A stretch of 64,000 nt of DNA from Erythroxylum novogranatense (taxonomy: Eukaryota; Streptophyta; Magnoliopsida; Malpighiales; Erythroxylaceae): assembly GCA_029891385.1 (NCBI GenBank), contig CM057228.1:68649523-68713522 (forward strand). Reading direction: 5' to 3'. Shown here one piece after another: positions 60,717-64,000 of the stretch. The notes beneath the pieces are model-generated. The model was not told the origin of the DNA. It worked only from the letters and a program-made list of their open reading frames with translations, and did no database searches. The stretch's first letter is position 1. Each line of letters opens with the position of its first letter. A program made the translations under genes and the position numbers.

Positions 60717-61570
60717 ATGAGAGAGATATCATTTGGGCCTCTTGACAAGTGTGACTGAAGAAATGCATGGTCGTGCTCAAATGGATTGATGAGGAGTCGT
60801 CAATGTCATTTGTTATAATCAGTCAACTTGGAGATCAAGAAAATATGATTGATCAAAGGTTGACATGTACCATGCCTTGTGATTAATCTTGATATTATGT
60901 TACAAAAGGACTTAGCTTTTAACCATGGTTACAGGTTAAATCGAATTATCGATCCTCATTTGATTTGTGTAGTCATAATGTCTTGCTAGAGGCCACTTAT
61001 GACTTATGGGCCTTGAAATGTGATCAAGCCCATTACCAACATCAAATGAGCCTACAGGGTCACACACAAAGAGTGATGTGATTTGAGCTTATTCTCTTGG
61101 GCCTAATTTATTAGGCATTGAGTAAATATATATGGATATATTTATGGGGCTAGATCGAATTAAGTTGTCGGGCTTTTATTATATGAGATATAATGGACCG
61201 AAAATTTTTGGGCTTTAATGGGATTAGGTTTTCTCTATAAATAGAGGAACTTAGGTCTCATAAGAAATGACTCCATTGTGATACGAAACCCTAGCCACCA
61301 TCCTAGAGAAAATTGAGAGGCATTCGGAAAGAGTTTCAGGATGTGCTAACACATGATAACCGCAGCCCGGATCATGCATACTCGTGTGGATACCGGTAGA
61401 GAACATTCACGTGTAGCAGTGTCTACAAATTCAAAAAAGCAACCACCAATCAGTGTCAAAAAGATATTTTTTGTGCATCCTATATGTTTTCGGTTATACA
61501 TCGTGTTGTGTTATGGTCTTTTCCACAGCGTATTATGAATACTCGGGCTCAGGTCATAAGCGTTCCAACA
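60717..61570 (+). repeat. LTR of an unclassified, probably copia, element
   Basis: About 850 non-coding bases from TGAGAGAGATATC (60719) to CGTTCCAACA (61570). TATA box TATAAATAG at 61236-61244, followed by a leader with AAACCCTAGCC. The left boundary is tentative, set where the X gag ends; no matched target duplication was found. Confidence 0.5.
61236..61244 (+). promoter_or_regulatory. TATA box in the 60.7-61.6 kb LTR
   Basis: TATAAATAG in CTCTATAAATAGAGG, with CGAAACCCTAG about 50 bases downstream: a typical plant promoter arrangement. Confidence 0.65.
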
Positions 61571-61747
61571 GAAAGATGATGAGACTATTGATCAGATGTT
61601 TGGACGATTCCAAACAATTATTAATGGACTTAAAGCTTTGGGGAGAATCTACAATAGTCAAGACCATATCAGAAAGATTCTTAGAAGTCTTCTAAAAAGA
61701 TGGAGACCCAAAGTAACAACGATACAAGACGCCAAGGATTTAAGTCA
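61571..61747 (+). pseudogene. Sirevirus gag fragment
   Basis: Encodes DETIDQMFGRFQTIINGLKA, then IYNSQDHIRKILRSL and KRWRPKVTTIQDAKDLS, clearly related to the central gag of S. It is about 57 codons, cut on the left by an LTR end (CCAACA) and on the right by the X-type LTR at 61748. Confidence 0.88.
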
Positions 61748-64000
61748 TGTTGGACCCCGAATTTTTTTTTCTTTCTTGATGAATAAGTATGAGTTAAATA
61801 ATTTTGAGGTTTTGATGGATTTAATTTTGGGAGTTATTATTATGACAATTTTAGTAAGATTATATGGCATAGGTTAATTGAATTAAAGTGTTAAGGTAGT
61901 AAGATTGCATGAAGGGTATTTTTGGAAGACCACTTAAGGTTAAAAGAACCTAAGCTTATAAGGAAGGGTAAAATGGACTTTTTGGTAAAAAAGGAGAAGA
62001 TGAAAGGTGGGCTTGCATATGAAGATGCCAAAAAGCAAAAATTAGAAAGAAAGAAGAGAAGTTTCGATTTTGAGAGGAAAGAAAGAAGAAAAAACTAGCT
62101 TTCATCTTTGTTTGGCTTTCAAGAGGGAATTTAAGGTTGCTCAAGAAGGGAAAAAGGTAGAGGAAGAGAAGAACTTTCATTAGAGTAAAGAAACTCTTCA
62201 TTTGGTGAAGATTTGAGGTAAGGTTATTATAAATCTTTTGGATTTTTGAAAGGGTTTTGGTTCATGAAGCTTAGGAACTGTATGGGTTTAAGTTTTCTAC
62301 AATCAATTTTAGTGAATGTGCTTTGTGGGTTCTCAAATCGAAAACCCTATTGAATTGGGATTTTTGCCATTGATGAAGGAAATCAAGAGAGGCAAGAGGA
62401 ACAACAGGAGAGGAACATTTAAGCAAGTTCTTAAGCAAGAAATTCAAGGTGGGTACATGTTTATAATAGAGTAAATAAGTCACTAATGTTTTCTTCGAAT
62501 CAAAGAAGTTTAATGTTTTCAATTGCATCATAAGTGTTGCATTTATTGCTTTTAAATGATTTAAGAAATTGTAATATGTTGTTATTTGAATTGTGTGATG
62601 ATTTATGAAAAGACTTTGAAAGTGATTTTCTTTTGAAAAGATAATATGTTTATGAAATCATGTTTTCGAAATATTTCATGTTTATGAAAAATCAAGTTTC
62701 GAAAAAGTGGCATTTTGGGCAATATGTTTACAAGATGTAAAATGCATGATTACATGGGTTTGTGGTAGTCCCCTAAGTTAAGTCAAGTGCACTTTGACAA
62801 AAAGGCTTCTCCCGCTTGCCCGCTAGTAGCATGAAGCTCCTTTATGGACTCCCATAAGTTCACGACTAGCAAAACTATTATATGGGATTGCGTTAGTACA
62901 TTCTGTTTACGACTACACAGGACCCTTATGAGAAATGTGTAGTACGTTCTGTTTTGGATTCACCCTAACCATTCTGATGTGCTTATGTACTCATGATACG
63001 TGAACAAGTTTGATGCATTCATGTTTTATAGTTTGTGAATTTGACTACATGATGAGAATTTGAGAACCATATGTTTTATGAACTCAATGAGAATTTTCTA
63101 TGACAAGTGAATATTTTCAAAGGTTTTGCTTATTTTTCTATTATAAATTTTTTCCCACAAGCATTCAAGCTTACCCCCCTTTTCATCCCATCTTCAGGTG
63201 AAGAGATTGAGATCGACTAACCAAGATTCGAGGCATTATTCTACTTTTTCCAATGTTTATTATAAAGTAAGTTAGATTTTGTAAAAGCAAGACTTTATAT
63301 GCATTTTGAAAATTATTGGGTTTGGTATCTTTTGTAATTGGGATTTTTGATACAGATTATTTAATGTGGTTTGGAATTCCATTAAAGCTTTGTAAACTCC
63401 TATTTTTGTTATTAATGAAATATGAATTGTTTATGGATGATGTTAAGTTGGAATTGGGTAGATTTGAAGAAGTTATCAACTTGAGTTGATGATTTTTGGA
63501 CATGAATTATGGATATATATATATACATATAAGTAAGATATTATGGAAAAAGGACATATAGGATTTTTGTGAATGATGAGAATTACTTGTGACGGATGAG
63601 TACAATGAGGAGACATTAAAGAGTTTAATGAAATAATATTGGTAGTTGAACAATCATGTTCATAACATTCCAAGTTTATACATTGAAAGTTTCAAGTTTT
63701 CATAAGGAAAAAATTTATGTTCGGACTTCATGGGAAAATTTATATTAATCTAAGTGAATTAGACAAAATTGTCTTCTTAAAAGTTGTAGCTTATCTTTAT
63801 AGCTTTCCATTGATATAAAGTATGAAATTTATGGACAATGGAGTTGAAAGATATGATCATTGGAAGTTTGTGATGCTGTTTAAGAGGGACATTCGAGACA
63901 GTTATATTATTTTGAAATTTTGACCCTTAAAGAGGCAAAAATTGTTTTCTAAGTCTGCATAGAATTGCAGATCTAGAAATCCTCTTCAAAATGGTCTTTG
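61748..64000 (+). repeat. X-type LTR, truncated by the window end
   Basis: Starts TGTTGGACCCCGAATTTT inside the gag fragment. It keeps the X order: AG-rich leader (62030-62170), donor-like GAG/GTAAGG at 62218, GGTGGGTACATGTTTATAATAG (shared with E near 30463), the TTGTGGTAGTC..CCCGCT block (62760-62830), acceptor-like TCTTCAG near 63197, the GCTTACCCCC block and a CTTTCCATTGATATAAAG block (63803). The right end is not seen. Confidence 0.78.

Overview
This window is repeat-rich nuclear DNA from a flowering plant, most likely a eudicot. It is AT-rich and consists almost entirely of nested LTR retrotransposons. I see no intact host gene, rRNA, tRNA or bacterial-type operon. The plant call rests on primer-binding sites complementary to initiator tRNA-Met (TGGTATCAGAGC), Sirevirus-type Ty1/copia genes, chromovirus-type Ty3/gypsy tails and plant-like splice and TATA signals. 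The species cannot be named from the sequence.

Layout. (1) 1-18645: three near-identical ~3.83 kb LTRs alternate with two ~3.58 kb internal regions (LTR-int-LTR-int-LTR, period ~7.41 kb). This is a tandem array of a non-autonomous, LARD-like Ty3/gypsy derivative, here called A. (2) 18646-20494: an inverted LTR-like block. (3) 20495-34565: a decayed copia element (T) whose 3' LTR is split by a minus-strand, gag/protease-only Sirevirus derivative (C, 23426-33763, target duplication AAATG). The 5' LTR of C is itself split by a 5.6 kb solo LTR (E, 27388-33033, target duplication CCACT). (4) 34566-35088: unassigned sequence. (5) 35089-60016: a gypsy LTR (X) split by a second LARD-like element (A2, 35675-57586, duplication TTCTA). 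A2 contains a 9.8 kb minus-strand Sirevirus (S, 40848-50675) with gag, pol and an extra 3' ORF. X continues with its primer-binding site and a partial gag to 60716. (6) 60717-64000: another LTR, a Sirevirus gag scrap, and the start of a second X-type LTR that runs off the window.

These elements are parasites of one another rather than cooperating genes. A and A2 look like degenerate chromoviruses that would need proteins in trans, and C would need pol in trans. S has recognisable but interrupted genes.

Two patterns run across families. The gypsy-type LTRs share a modular layout: conserved blocks flank family-specific CG-rich arrays, with well-placed splice-like signals. Separately, near-identical copies differ again and again at CTG/CAG triplets, often by loss of the middle base. 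This also accounts for several frameshifts and a broken primer-binding site, so some 'broken' genes here may be base-calling artefacts.
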